The notes beneath the pieces are model-generated. The model worked only from the letters and a program-made list of their open reading frames with translations. It was not told the origin of the DNA and ran no database searches. Below, one piece after another: positions 1 through 11,035 of a stretch of DNA of 64,000 bases (positions are counted from its first letter, which is position 1; each line of letters begins with the position of its first letter). Both the position numbers and the translations under genes were made by a program. The stretch spans positions 140,356,983 through 140,420,982 of the forward strand of contig CM066319.1 of assembly GCA_033807775.1 (NCBI GenBank). The letters are read 5' to 3'. The stretch is from Saussurea involucrata (taxonomy: Eukaryota > Streptophyta > Magnoliopsida > Asterales > Asteraceae).

Positions 1-977
1 CCGGAACCCGGCTACTGTGCACTTGTGTAGTGTAATGCACCAATAAATATAATATCTTACTATATTATAAACACAAATTATTCACACCTTGATCGTATAT
101 CCATTCCACACATATCCATCTCATATATATATAAACACATATATATATATATATTCCAGTTGAAAACGTTTTAAAGTAAAACTCACATGATTTGCTTACA
201 AAACCCTTCCAAGCCTTTTTCCAAAGATTCAGTCTTTCAATTCAAATCCACAGAGTCTGAAAACAGATTGAATACAAATATCCCCTTATCAACTGATCAC
301 ATAAAACATACTAGAAGACTAAGGACTCTAGATAACTCAAATCCCCAAAAGTGACCAAACAGTTAAACTTTCCGGACAACAAGACTAATCCGGACAACAA
401 GATTTATCCGGACAACACAAGGAATCCGGATGCCATCCGGTTTCTAAATCATCCGGAAACCATCAATCAAATCGTCCGGACTCTATCAACAACTTACCCG
501 GACACCACCCAAGAATCTGCCCGGACACATTCATACTGTGTCCGGAAACCTCTGTCGGTTTGGTGCTTTTTACCCAGAAAATCGACTGAATTAATACCAG
601 AAGTGTTTGTGATGTTTCTACTCCGATAGAACCCTTCTAAAAGCAATTACAGACACAAAATGTAAAGGAAACATACCTTGAATCACTTCTAAGCACACCA
701 ATTGAAGCCTTAACCTAGCTTTCTTCTTTTTCTTCTTTTCTTCCCAAAACACATACATACACCTTCAGCTGATATTTTCTGAGTTATGAATAATATCTGA
801 TTTCTAAGATGATAATATCAAACCTAATTTTCCACTTTGGTCCTTGAACTTCTCAATAATAACCCAAACACCCTTAACTTATAAATTTACCCAAACTTAC
901 CCTAAACATCAACTTTAAAGTTAACTAAACTTAACGGAAAGGAGATTTTAACTAACGAACTTATCCGAGGTATTACA
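1..977 (-). repeat. 3' LTR of the gag-only gypsy element (truncated by window)
   Basis: Aligns base for base with 3358-4331. On the minus strand it begins TGTAATACC at 977 next to the PPT; its distal part lies left of the window. It holds an AT microsatellite around 123-155, longer than in the partner LTR (3478-3507), and a cluster of TCCGGA words at 371-546. Confidence 0.9.
371..552. repeat. TCCGGA word cluster in LTR
   Basis: Seven exact copies of the palindrome TCCGGA plus two CCCGGA variants occur in about 180 bp, several in a loose 17-bp tandem. The same cluster recurs in the partner LTR (about 3729-3905), there with one copy mutated. The open frame across it, rich in PDN-like repeats, is a by-product of the repeat. 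Confidence 0.8.
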
Positions 978-994
978 TTATCTCCCCCTTAAAA
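978..994 (-). other. Polypurine tract of the gag-only element
   Basis: On the minus strand a purine run containing AAGGGGGAGAT lies directly before the TGTAATACC start of the 3' LTR. This is the expected plus-strand primer site, and it shows that pol was lost between gag and the 3' end while the cis signals were kept. Confidence 0.8.
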
Positions 995-1194
995 GAATTC
1001 CGTCCCGGAATTCGGTTAAACGAAAGGATATGAATACTTATCACTACTACTTCAAACTCACTCAAACCATAAAAACTAACTGAATAGTCACCCCACGCCC
1101 ACCTATATTTCTAACACCGATAAGCAACGAAAGCACGGAAATACCAATAACCATTTTGCACTGAAGTCAGATAACACCTTAGCACATATAGAGT

Positions 1195-1596
1195 TTATAG
1201 AAATATACCTGTAACCTCATCAGGACTTTCTTCCACCTCTTGTTCCGTCATCTGAAAAACACGGCCTTGAACTCTCGATGCTCCAGACCCTTGTATCTCT
1301 CCCGTCTTAACACTCGTCGGTCTCTCCGTCATACCACCCTGTTGTACTTTCCATTGTGGACAGTCTGACTGAATATGATCAGGGGAATTGCAAATGAAAC
1401 AGAATCGAGTTACCCGACAGTCTCTAACAATGTGACCAGTCTTTCCACATTTGTAACAACTTCGGGAATCCACATAACAGTTTCCTTGATGAACACGATT
1501 GCATTTTGGGCATGGTCTTTCAACTGGTCTGAAAGGTGAATAACGATCAAACCTCGGGAATTCGTATTCTTCCGAATCGTACATCGTTTCTTCCAT
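1195..1596 (-). pseudogene. Gag nucleocapsid part with two CCHC zinc knuckles
   Basis: The frame encodes CYKCGKTGHIVRDC and then CFICNSPDHIQSDC, both C-x2-C-x4-H-x4-C zinc knuckles, around residues 40-80 of a 133-residue frame. This is the RNA-binding nucleocapsid part of gag. It lies just downstream of the capsid frame (1645-2484) but in another frame, so gag carries a frameshift or stop between 1645 and about 1600. No protease motif follows, and the frame ends about 200 bp before the PPT. Confidence 0.75.
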
Positions 1597-1644
1597 TTTT
1601 CTTTTCCCAGCACTCTTATCACCAACGTCTCTCCTGTCATCCTG

Positions 1645-2484
1645 TTACACATTTTCCGCGGCATCCACTGCGGCTGAGAAGGTATCGGGTCCTTTTGCAG
1701 TCACTAGCTTTCTAATTTCTGCATTTAACCCAAAAATAAACCTTTCCATCTTTAGAGCCTCCATGGCAACATAGTACTCCGCAAAGCGAGACTTCTCCAG
1801 AAAGAGAGCGGTGTAATCCCTAACCGATAAACTTCGCTGGTGTAGGTTCATGAACTCCTCTTCCAGTTGTCTAACTGCTGCTTGAGAACAAAACTGTCCT
1901 TTGAATGCTGTTGCGAATTCGTCCCAAGTAAAAGTAGAGTATACATTCGACCCTATGGAATCAATGTGAGCTTCCCACCAGTACAGAGCTTTTGCCTTCA
2001 ACATCGCCGTTCCGTATAATACTCTGTCCTCATCCGCACACTTACTGGTCTTGAAGATGGCTTCTATTTCTTTTAACCATCTCATCGACTTCACTGGGTC
2101 TCTATCTCCTGAGTAAGTTGGAGGTCTACAGTTTAAGAACATCTTGTAATCACACCTTCTTGACACTGATATGACCGTAGGTGTAATGGGCATTTCGTCT
2201 TCCAAACCAGGATCTGGTGTTTCAGTATGACGTGCTTGGTCGAACATAGTCTGGATATTTGCTTGAAGTCTTCCCATCTCCACCATCAAATCGTTTCTTG
2301 TAATAAACTTCGTACCTCGCCCCTGAACTCTACCTCCGGTTTTGTCCCCAGTTCTACTCCCCGTTCTACCTCCGGATCTACCTCCCCCTCGCTCTCCTCT
2401 TCTTCCCCCCGTTCCTATTGGTGGATTCATACTATTCAGAGTTCCCCCTCCTCTTCTATTCATATTTCGAGTACCGCTGGCCAT
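1645..2484 (-). CDS. Gypsy gag, matrix/capsid part (retrotransposon gag domain)
   Basis: An Arg/Gly-rich N-terminus is followed by a capsid-like region with the typical plant gypsy pattern (PPTYSGDRDP, then W..E.E..F, then KALYWWEAH, then F...F..QF). The start at 2484 (MASGTRNM) is preferred over one 30 codons upstream, because the upstream part is hydrophobic and lacks gag character. Gag would form the particle that packages the RNA. It stops before the zinc knuckles, which are in another frame. It is the only protein-coding capacity of this element. Confidence 0.75.
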   Translation of the reverse strand: MASGTRNMNRRGGGTLNSMNPPIGTGGRRGERGGGRSGGRTGSRTGDKTGGRVQGRGTKFITRNDLMVEMGRLQANIQTMFDQARHTETPDPGLEDEMPITPTVISVSRRCDYKMFLNCRPPTYSGDRDPVKSMRWLKEIEAIFKTSKCADEDRVLYGTAMLKAKALYWWEAHIDSIGSNVYSTFTWDEFATAFKGQFCSQAAVRQLEEEFMNLHQRSLSVRDYTALFLEKSRFAEYYVAMEALKMERFIFGLNAEIRKLVTAKGPDTFSAAVDAAENV

Positions 2485-2731
2485 TCTGTTAGATTCAAAC
2501 AAGATTAACATACACATAAACACATACCCCGTATAATAAGGTATTCCAGTCCAAACATGCACCTGTAAGATCACAATTACACTGGCCAGGTGTAATCTGA
2601 AATTACCTTACATGATGTTCTTCTACCTTTTATACTTAGCATCCCAAGGTTCTAATATATCAAGGACATCCTACTTCACATGCAGTTTAAGTCTAGGTAC
2701 GGGTACAAATACCTAAATCCCTTAAACTAGG

Positions 2732-2743
2732 GCTCTGATACCA
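2732..2743 (-). other. Primer-binding site, initiator Met tRNA type
   Basis: The minus strand reads TGGTATCAGAGC, the standard plant iMet PBS, two bases inside the 5' LTR end at 2746. It fixes the orientation and the LTR edge. Confidence 0.92.
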
Positions 2744-2745
2744 TT

Positions 2746-4331
2746 TGTAACGACCCGCTTCCCATAACATACATCATAATACATAACATGCATACATATC
2801 ATTGATTTACAACAAAAGTTACTTAACAAACCAAGTATGGTCTCATTAGTCTTGAAACTACAAAATATATAAAAGCTTCTTAAACATCATCGACCAACGG
2901 AGGCAGCCTTCACCTTATTCTTTCCTTTGCCGCTATCAATTCCTTGACCTGGAAAACATAATTTTTTAAAACAAAATGAGGGTTAGACCAAACGGGTCTA
3001 GTGAGTTAATCCCGGTCCTTTCCAAAATCATTATAAAACCTTTTTATGTAAATCCTTTATGTCAAAATAGTTTAGATAAACATTTGGTAATCCTTTCGTA
3101 AAATATAAACATACCACATGTATTTAAATACCAATCTAGACTCGTGCATCGTGTACCTCTCATCCACCTTATTCCTCCACAAATGGCCATATTAGTTGGT
3201 AGCAAGCCAACTAATAAATCAACAACTGGTCCGCACACCGGAACCCGGCTACCCGTCGGTCCTCACACCGGAACCCGACTACTCACTGGTCCGCACACCG
3301 GAACCCGGCAACTCACCGGTCCGCACACCGGAACCCGGCTACTCACCGGTCCGCACACCGGAACCCGGCTACTGTGCACTTGTGTAGTGTAATGCACCAA
3401 TAAATATAATATCTTACTATATTATAAACACAAATTATTCACACCTTGATCGTATATCCATTCCACACATATCCATCTCATATATATATAAACACAGATA
3501 TATATATTCCAGTTGAAAACGTTTTAAAGTAAAACTCACCTGCTTTGCTTACAAAACCCTTCCAAGCCTTTTTCCAAAGATTCAGTCTTTCAATTCAAAT
3601 CCACAGAGTCTGAAAACAGATTGAATACAAATATCCCTTTATCAACTGATCACATAAAACATACTAGAAGACTAAGGACTCTAGATAACTCAAATCCCCA
3701 AAAGTGACCAAACAGTTAAACTTTCCAGACAACAAGACTAATCCGGACAACACGATTTATCCGGACAACACAAGGAATCCGGATGCCATCCGGTCTCTAA
3801 ATCATCCGGAAACCATCAATCAAATTGTCCGGACTCTATCAACAACTTACCCGGACACCACCCCAAGAATCTACCCGGACACATTCATACTGTGTCCGGA
3901 AACCTCTGTCGGTTTGGTGCTTTTTACCCAGAAAATCGACTGAATTAATACCAGAAGTGTTTGTGATGTTTCTACTCCGATAGAACCCTTCTAAAAGCAA
4001 TTACAGACACAAAATGTAAAGGAAACATACCTTGAATCACTTCTAAGCACACCAATTGAAGCCTTAACCTAGCTTTCTTCTTTTTCTTCTTTTCTTCCCA
4101 AAACACACACATACACCTTCAGCTGGTATTTTCTGAGTTATGAATAATATCTAATTTCTAAGATGATAATATCAAACCTAATTTACCACTTTGGTCCTTG
4201 AACTTCTCAATAATAACCCAAACACCCTTAACTTATAAATTTACCCAAACTTACCCTAAACATCAACTTTAAAGTTAACTAAACTTAACGGAAAGGAGAT
4301 TTTAACTAACGAACTTATCCGGGGTATTACA
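2746..4331 (-). repeat. 5' LTR of the gag-only gypsy element (1586 bp)
   Basis: On the plus strand it begins TGTAACG and ends GTATTACA, giving TG...CA ends on the minus strand. It holds a 30-bp minisatellite (3228-3377), a short AT repeat and the TCCGGA cluster. It abuts the Tat integrase gene at 4332. Confidence 0.9.
3228..3377. repeat. 30-bp minisatellite, five units
   Basis: Five tandem 30-bp units begin at 3228, 3258, 3288, 3318 and 3348. Each contains CACCGGAACCCG; they differ at a few bases. Because 30 is a multiple of three, two frames stay open across it, but this is not evidence of coding. The window's first bases start inside the homologous last unit of the other LTR. Confidence 0.93.
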
Positions 4332-4855
4332 TGTTGGGTCCTGTCGCTTATGAATTGGGATCCATTGTCGCAGACAATTTCAGATGGAATCCCAAACCTG
4401 CATATGATGTTAGTCTGGATAAAGGAGATAACTTCTTTATCCCTAATTTGAAAGAAGGCAGCCGCTTCGACCCATTTAGAAAAGTAATCCGTGAGTACGA
4501 GGAGGAATACTTTTTGCCCCGGAGCAGGTGGTAGTTTGCCGACAATATCCATTCCCCACCTCATGAAAGGCCATGGGACAAACGTTGAGTGCAAAGGCTC
4601 CGAGGGTTTATGAGACATACCTGAGTGTCGTTGACAGGGGTCACAATTTTGGACGTACTTGACAGCGTCTTTTCGCAGTGTCGGCCAAAAATACCCTTGG
4701 CAGGAGATACGATTAGCCAAGCTACGACCTTCTGAGTGATTACCACATTCGCCGTCGTGCATCTCTTGGAGGATTTTTTGGGTTTGATTTTTGCTGATGA
4801 CGCACCTTAAATTTAAGCCCGTCGATGATCGCCGATAAATCTTATTTTCGATCAT
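4332..4855 (-). pseudogene. Tat integrase, truncated by insertion
   Basis: The frame shows the HHCC zinc domain (His residues in MHDGECGNH, then YVQNCDPCQRH) and the first two acidic residues of the catalytic triad (GMDIVG and CDNGSQF). The third, glutamate, would lie beyond the insertion at 4331, so this copy is dead. The match to family ends at ISDRTQ; the residues that follow in the open frame come from the inserted LTR. Confidence 0.88.
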
Positions 4856-4898
4856 GACGTACTTAGATGCTTAGAATCTAATTTTTCGAGCCTCCATT

Positions 4899-5798
4899 TT
4901 ATCTTCGGGGAGTTGGTCGTGCACAAGGAAATTTTCGAATGTCGCGTGACCAATCATCTTCTTCGTCTTCGATCTGGATGACGTCTGTGTTTCCAATGGA
5001 CGGCATTGCCAGGTGAATCATAGGAATAACATCAAATATTGGTTCAACTAAAGCTGACCCAAGGTTCGCCAATGCGTCGGCTTGAGTGTTCTGGTCTCGC
5101 GGAATCTGTTCAATAGAAAAAGATTTAAATTTTTTGGAAATTTCTTTTGCCACGCTTAGATATGCTGTCATTTTTGAATCCTTGGCTGCGAATTCTCCAT
5201 TGATTTGATTTACTACCAGTAGGGAATCGCTCTTGACATGTAGTGCGGTTGCCCCCGAGTCGTGGGCCATATTCATTCCCACGATCAGGGTTTCATATTC
5301 GGCTTCGTTATTGGTGGCCTTGAAGTCGCATCGGACCGAGTATACCATCTTACCCCCCTGTGGCAACTTTAAGACGACACCCAGTCCAGAGCCTCTAATG
5401 TTGGATGATCCGTCGACATGTAGGATCCAAGGTACGTCGTCGTGAGTCGCCACAGTGGACACTTCGAGCTCTGCTTCTTTCTCCAACTCAGGGCTGAAAT
5501 CGGCGACAAAGTCTGCCAAGGCTTGTGATTTGATCGCGGTCTTGGGTTTGAAATCAATGTCGTAATTGCTGAGATATATGCTCCACTTTGCTAAGCGACA
5601 TGTCAACTCAGGTTTCCTTAAAACAGACATAAGAGGAAAGTTAGTTACGACAGTAATAGGATGCGATTCGAAGTAGTGTCGTAATTTTTTAGCAGCTGTG
5701 ACTAGCGACAAAAGCAGTTTTTCCATGGAAGAATACCTGGTTTCTGCGTCCAAGAAAGATTTACTTACGTAGTAGATTGGTAATTGTTGTTTTTCGTC
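4899..5798 (-). pseudogene. Tat RNase H plus archaeal-type second RNase H
   Basis: The first part (YSSMEKLLLSLVTAAKKLRHYF...) is the end of the ordinary Ty3 RNase H. The second is a separate RNase H with catalytic acidic residues visible as HVDGSS, NNEAEYE, VKSDSLLV and NTQADALANL. It is split from the RT frame by an in-frame TGA at 5799-5801 where the family has an arginine, and it runs into a frameshift before integrase. The enzyme would remove RNA from the RNA:DNA hybrid. Confidence 0.85.
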
Positions 5799-5801
5799 CT
5801 C

Positions 5802-7040
5802 TCATGTGAGTACGACGCTTACCGCATTTGGACTGACAGCTAAATACAATTGTAAGACTTCATGATCGTGAGGCTTCGACAACAGAGGAGGCGACGCCAT
5901 ATATTCCTTGAGTTTTTGCAATGCTTGCGCATGATCATTGATCCAGTTGAAACCTTTATTTTTCCCGAGGACGTTATAAAACAGATGACATCTATCTGAA
6001 GATCGGGAGATAAACCTGTTTAGGGCCGCTACTCGACCAGTAAGCCTTTGGACCTCCTTGAAATTTCGAGGAGATTTGATGTCGATGATGGCTTTGATTT
6101 GGTCGGGGTTAGCTTCGATTCCTCGGCGAGTGACCATGTGGCCTAAGAACTTTCCAGCAATGACTCCGAAGGAACATTTGGTAGGGTTGAGCTTCATGCT
6201 ATACTCCCGAAGGATGTTGAACGATTGTCTTAGATGCTCGACATGATCGACTGCTTGCTTTGACTTGACGAGCATGTCATCAATATATACCTCCATTGTG
6301 TCGCCGAGATGGTCTTTGAACATTTTACTCACTAGACGTTGATAGGTGGATCCTGCATTTTTTAGTCCGAAAGGCATAACTTTATAACAGTAAATACCTC
6401 GGTCCGTCATAAAAGAGGTTTTTTCCTGGTCCTCGACGTGCATTAAGATTTGGTTATACCCTGAATAGGCATCCATGAAGGTCAATAGTTCATGTCCTGC
6501 GGTTGCGTCGACCATGGCGTCGATATGCGGTAATGGGAAAGGATCTTTCGGGCAAGCCTTATTGAGATCGGTGAAGTCGATACAGACCCTCCATTTTCCA
6601 TTCTTCTTAGCCACGACCACGACATTAGCAAGCCAGTCGGGATACTTTACTTCTTGGATCTTTCCGGTCTTGAGGAGGTTATCGACCTCATCGTTTATTA
6701 CCTTATTTCTTTCAGGAGCGAATTTACGGCGCTTTTGTTTGACGGTTTTAAACGATGGATCAATATTGAGATTGTGAGAAATGATGTTAGGGTCAATGAC
6801 AACCATATCAACATGCGACCAGGCGAAGCAGTCAGCATATTCCTGCAAGAAAGATATTATCCTTTGCCTAAGGTGGGGATCGAGAGATGATCCTATCAAG
6901 ACTTTTTGCTCGGGCTTGCTTGGGTCTAAGATAACTTCTTCAAGGCAATAATCACCGATGGCTTTAGGAACATCTTGCACCTTTTCAAGCTTTCCATGCG
7001 CTGGGTCAGCGGTTCGCTCTGAGTTTCCGCCATCTGCCAT
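5802..7040 (-). pseudogene. Tat reverse transcriptase
   Basis: A 412-residue frame holds the RT core: WRVCIDFTDLNKACPKDPFPLP, then FMDAYSGYNQI, then PFGLKNAGSTYQRL and the catalytic YIDDM, followed by the thumb and the start of RNase H (KGFNW...). The N-terminal 60 or so residues (FAWSHVDM) are the usual Tat lead-in to RT. Its apparent start, MADGGNSERT, lies close to the PBS, so it may be a chance start created by deletion of gag and protease. One nonsense codon separates it from RNase H. Confidence 0.88.
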
Positions 7041-7120
7041 TTTCCTGTGATAGAGAACAGAAGAAACTCCAAGAAACTATTAGTAGAATGCACGTTCGTC
7101 GATGATTTTCTCTAGATGTA

Positions 7121-7138
7121 CTCCCACGGATGGCGCCA
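7121..7138 (-). other. Primer-binding site, TGGCGCC type
   Basis: The minus strand reads TGGCGCCATCCGTGGGAG three bases inside the LTR end at 7142. The TGGCGCC core is shared with Athila B (13096) and is typical of the Tat/Athila branch. The tRNA itself is not identified here. Confidence 0.75.
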
Positions 7139-7141
7139 AAC

Positions 7142-8094
7142 TGTTAATGCCAAAAATCGCACCAAAGAGACAACTTAAGGTCGATGTGGACTTAACCAAC
7201 TAAAGAAAGGATCTTTCGACGAGACGTGCGACGAGGGAAAAAATAAACGAGACAAGAGATTTGATGACGCAGGAAAAACCTCAAGCGAGGAAAAAACCTG
7301 CGGACGACAGTGGGTGTCGTCGCTGCACTATGGTCGCCAATCAGGGGCGATGTCCTTGGTACTGGCGTCAGTCGTACGATGATTACAATACAAATGAAGG
7401 AAATACTTCAAAATGTAAAGTACAAGTGTTTTGAATGTAAAAACAAGTGTTTGTCGTGTATGAATACAAAGTGTGAACTTCTGGTCGAGGGCTATTGTCG
7501 TGCGTCGAGAGCGATACTTGAGCTTTCCTTCGAGTGTTCGTGAGTTCGCTATAAGGTTCTGGCTTTCAGTACTTGATCTCCAGAGTTTGAATGCTCTTTG
7601 CTATGAGTTTGGATGATTTTCTCTGCTGCTTGATGGTGTTCGCTGATGTATATCCGATGTTAACTGATGTCCCCCGAAATGAGGCTTTAGCTTGTCTTTT
7701 ATAGTCTTCGCGTCATTAATTAGCTCCATTAATGATTTGATCAACGGCTACAACGGCTGGAAACGGTCGCCGGAGTGATTATCCATAATGCCCTTCGTCC
7801 GTTACGGCTGCTTGTTGTTAATGGCTTTGACTCCTGCATTAAATACTTAACAAACGTAACAGTCAAGGTTAACGTTAGCTTTGGTCGAAGGTGCGATGAT
7901 CTTACGTGATAGTCGTACGGGGCGGGCGATGCTATGGTCGAGCGTCATGGGGGACGTACGACTTACCTTTTACGGGAGACGACGGATGTTTTATGGGTTC
8001 TTGTCGAGACCTTATCTTAATACAAGATTTGGATTAGAACGTGCGTCTACCCTGCTCTGGTCATGGTCGTACGACGTGATTTTTTGCCCAAACA
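7142..8094 (-). repeat. 5' LTR of the Tat-like element (953 bp)
   Basis: The plus-strand ends TGTTAATGCCAAAAATC and GATTTTTTGCCCAAACA are imperfect inverted repeats. They define an LTR running minus-strand from 8094 to 7142, next to the PBS. It is rich in GTCG/CGAC and has four CGTACG words (near 7374, 7913, 7953 and 8068). The partner LTR is not in the window, so the left edge rests on the PBS and the right edge on the inverted ends. Confidence 0.75.
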
Positions 8095-9725
8095 GTAACC
8101 GGGTGGCCCATCATCTTCAAGACAACGAAACCTCGAGGAATGAAGACGGATTGTTTTCATTTTTCTTTTTGATCTGCTATTCTCTATTTTTGTTGGATGA
8201 CTGTACGTAAATTCACACAATTTATTTGTTGGATGATTGTAATTGACTTGTATGCACATTGGGGACAATGTGTAGATTAGGTTTGGGGTGGTAGTCGTGG
8301 TATCATTTTGTGATCTTTGATGTCTTAGAAAATGATTGAGTTGCGGTTATGGTTGACTTTTTGTTTTTCTTAATTACCTTCAATAGTAAGTAGAACACCA
8401 TGTTTTGAGAAATGAATCTATGAGGGATAATATAGCATTGAGGAAGACCTGAAAGACGGTATGAGTTAGGGACATTAGTGGAGACCACCCGTAAGACATT
8501 GAGCCATTATAGCTTTGATTCTGAGAGTAAAATGCATAAATTCGATACACTATTCTCTAATTCTTTGTCGTGCCTATAGTTGATCTCACTATATAATTGC
8601 ACCAATTAGCAAAGACGTCCATAGGAATATCTAGTGACACTAGCATCTTATCTAAGTATGGACCTTGAGAAATGATTCCAGGAAATGTGAGCATATTGAG
8701 CGATTTTATCTTGCGCACCCTTCTTGTTGAGCGTCTTTTAGCCATTTTGCAGCCAAAAACGAATTCTTTCGATTCTAAACCCCATGTTAAACCCTAATTT
8801 CTATATCAGCCTACCGTTTGGTCCAAACAAGTGCTAGTTACGAGAGACGGGGTGAGATATTGAACAGAAAAGGGGAGAGACAGAGAAGAAAGATTGGCAT
8901 GACCAAAAGGGGAAAATCTAAAGTATGAAAAAAAATCGGTGATAGAAAAAACAAGGCCAATTGGCCAATTCACTGCCAAAAAAAAAGAAAAAAATATAAA
9001 TAAATAAATAAGGGGAGAACTCAATTGAGTAGAAGGAAAATAAGGTTGACGTACTAAACCAAGGGGAGTGGGATAATAACACAGTGGGAAAGGCAAGAGT
9101 AAGAAGGGGAGTGAGAACCGTGGTTCATACACTAGCACTTTAAGGACTTTGATCTACCATACCTTTCGTTTCTTAGCCTATAGCCTAGCCCCGTTACAAC
9201 CTTGTAAAGACCTAGATGATCTTTTGGAAAGTGTAAGGATAGATGATAGTTGCACTAATAGTCCTAGTCTTGCTAGTTGGTTCCTTCCGAGATCGTTTTC
9301 TTTGAACATTTGTGTGTCTTTCGTGTTAAGTTGTTCATGCTTTTATCTTGAGAATTATTGCACATAACTTCCAAATGTGTGACAACATGTGGGACAGCCT
9401 AGGGCTCGAGTGATATGAGAATCCAGTGAGGTAGGGTCAAGGTGAAATCCTCCCTGATCATGCATGATTTTATGTCTAATTTAATGTGGTGTGGTCCCGA
9501 TCAGTTCTATTCTCAAAAAGTTAGTGCTTCAACCTCTAAAAACTGGAGGTTCTTCAGTTAATGATTTTTATTAATTTATTAATTCCTGTCGTTGACTAAG
9601 ATGTATAAAGATCCTGAATGACACCACTGACTTCACAATTGTGTGAATTTTGGTATAACCCTAGTTGTCTAATTTTTTCTGTCGCTATTTTGCTTGAGGA
9701 CAAGCAATGCTTGGTTTGGGGTTGT
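8095..9725 (+). other. 3' internal region of Athila A with PPT
   Basis: No convincing protein. The stretch has marks of an Athila 3' internal region: ACATTGGGGACAATGTG followed by GGTTTGGGGTGG near 8254-8292, recurring in Athila B (35729-35765), and at the end GAGGACAAGCAATGC with the purine-rich GGTTTGGGG before the LTR. It starts at the Tat insertion (8095); the rest of the element would lie left of the window. Open frames here (8806-9138 minus, 9149-9367 plus) look like chance. Confidence 0.65.
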
Positions 9726-11035
9726 TGATAATGTTAGTTTTTGACATTATTTTGGATCTCAAATTGGGTGGTTCACGCATGTCTTCAACTAAAATGGTAG
9801 TTTTTAACGGTTTTTGGTAAGAAAGTACAGGTTCAAGCATTTTCGCGTAAAAGAGTAGCAGATTCGAGTCCTGGAGCCCAAAACGAGAATAGATAGTGAA
9901 GATGGTGAATCAGAGCTTGGAACCAGTCTCTGCGGCAGTCCACTGGCGTCGGTATCCGCGCCGAGCAACATTCCAGAACCTGGTGCCAGTCAACTAGCCC
10001 CACAATCCACGCCAATATGCCAAACAGAAGCTGGTGCCAGTCTTGGCGCCAGTCAACCCGCGCCAGTACTGGCCACGACGTCCAGTTCATTAAAACATTT
10101 CCTGCAGCTAGGGTTTGTTGACTTTTGACTTTCAGACGAAGACGGCTGGCCAAGGGGTAATTTTTTAGAGCAAAGTATAGATTTTTTAGGGGAAAAACAC
10201 GAGGGAAACGAATGGAAGCAAGAAATCAAAGACGAACGAGTACGTGAGATTGGAAGGGATTCTTCTCAGGGAGTTATTTATCATCTTTTTTAGACTTTCT
10301 TGAACAATGATGGTTTTTCCATCTTTTGTAACATATCAATTGTTTTCTCACACCCCCATCATGAGCTAAATCACATATTGGGGGGTTGGATGATGTTTGG
10401 GTCATAGAGCATGGATTTTGAGTGATTCTTAATTTTGGTTTTTAATAGATGGATGAAGCTTTTGAATTCATGCTTATTGCGTTTGATAAATTGATCACTT
10501 GTTAAATGATTTTGCAAATCTTGAGTTCGTTTGAGGAAAGTCTCAGATTTAGGTCGGATTCAATTGCCACCGGTAGGGATTGGATAGAGATATACCAATT
10601 CCTTCGGTGTTGCTTCTTGAAACCCTTTCTTAATTTGATTTAATTGTAAGATTGGAAGATAAGCAATTCTTTTGAGTTAATTTCATTGTAGCTTGAAAGA
10701 GTGCAATGATGTTGGGGGTTTGCAATTCTTTGATTATTAAAACCAATCATAAGTCATTTAAAGTTCTTCTTAATTGATCCATTCAGACTCCAACTCTCCA
10801 TCTTCTCTCCTAACATTCCAATTAACCAACTTGTCTTACGTTTTCGTACGCTTTAATATTCTAGTTTTACAAAATTCAAACCAAACTAATTTTCGGCCAT
10901 TCAGTTAATAGTTATTACAGTCATTGTGGTACTTAACACCTAGTTCCTTTGGTTCGATACTCGTACTTCCATACGTATTACTTGAGACGATACCGTACAC
11001 TTGCGGTTAGTCAAGGGGTGTAAACCCGCCTATCA
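9726..11035 (+). repeat. 3' LTR of Athila A (about 1.3 kb)
   Basis: It begins near TGATAATG directly after the PPT and ends near CGCCTATCA. It is collinear with Athila B's LTR (11758-13090) over the start (CTCAAA...GGTGGTT.ACGCATGTCTTCAA) and the end (ACCGTACACTTGCGGTTAG), but it is clearly diverged, so A and B are separate insertions. It contains GGCGCC and many one-mismatch variants around 9930-10070. The exact start could be three bases earlier (TGTTGATA). Confidence 0.75.

Larger units (their letters stand above)
1..4331 (-). mobile_element. Non-autonomous Ty3-gypsy element (gag only, TR-GAG-like)
   Basis: Two direct copies of one long repeat (1-977, cut by the window edge, and 2746-4331) flank only about 1.77 kb. 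Read on the minus strand the order is LTR (2746-4331), iMet-type PBS (2732-2743), gag (2484-1645), zinc knuckles (1596-1195), PPT (994-978) and 3' LTR. There is no trace of protease, RT, RNase H or integrase, so any movement would need proteins supplied in trans. By eye the two LTRs differ at about fourteen positions plus an AT-microsatellite length change. The element sits inside the integrase gene of a Tat-like element; the right target base run is tgttg (4332-4336) and the left flank lies outside the window. Gag and PBS type suggest a Tekay/Del-like parent, but without RT the lineage is inferred. Confidence 0.85.
4332..8094 (-). mobile_element. Tat/Ogre-lineage Ty3-gypsy element, gag-protease deleted
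   Basis: On the minus strand: LTR (8094-7142), TGGCGCC-type PBS (7138-7121), RT (7040-5802), RNase H plus a second, archaeal-type RNase H (5798-4899), and integrase (4855-4332) cut by the gag-only element. The double RNase H and the FAWSHVDM-type RT leader are marks of the Tat lineage. Only about 100 bp lies between PBS and the RT frame, where gag and protease should occupy 2 kb or more, so an internal deletion is inferred. The other LTR lies beyond the window. Confidence 0.85.

Noticed and set aside
351..629. Open frame with PDN-type repeats (and its copy at 3704-3943)
   Set aside because: It is the TCCGGA word cluster of an LTR read in one frame; the two LTR copies do not conserve its end.
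3144..3392. Repeat-protein-like frames rich in TGPHTGTR / VRTPEPG units
   Set aside because: Both are translations of a 30-bp minisatellite in an LTR; the unit length keeps several frames open.
8806..9138. Hydrophobic 110-residue minus-strand frame
   Set aside because: It sits in the Athila noncoding region in an AT- and purine-rich stretch, with no family motif and no counterpart in Athila B.
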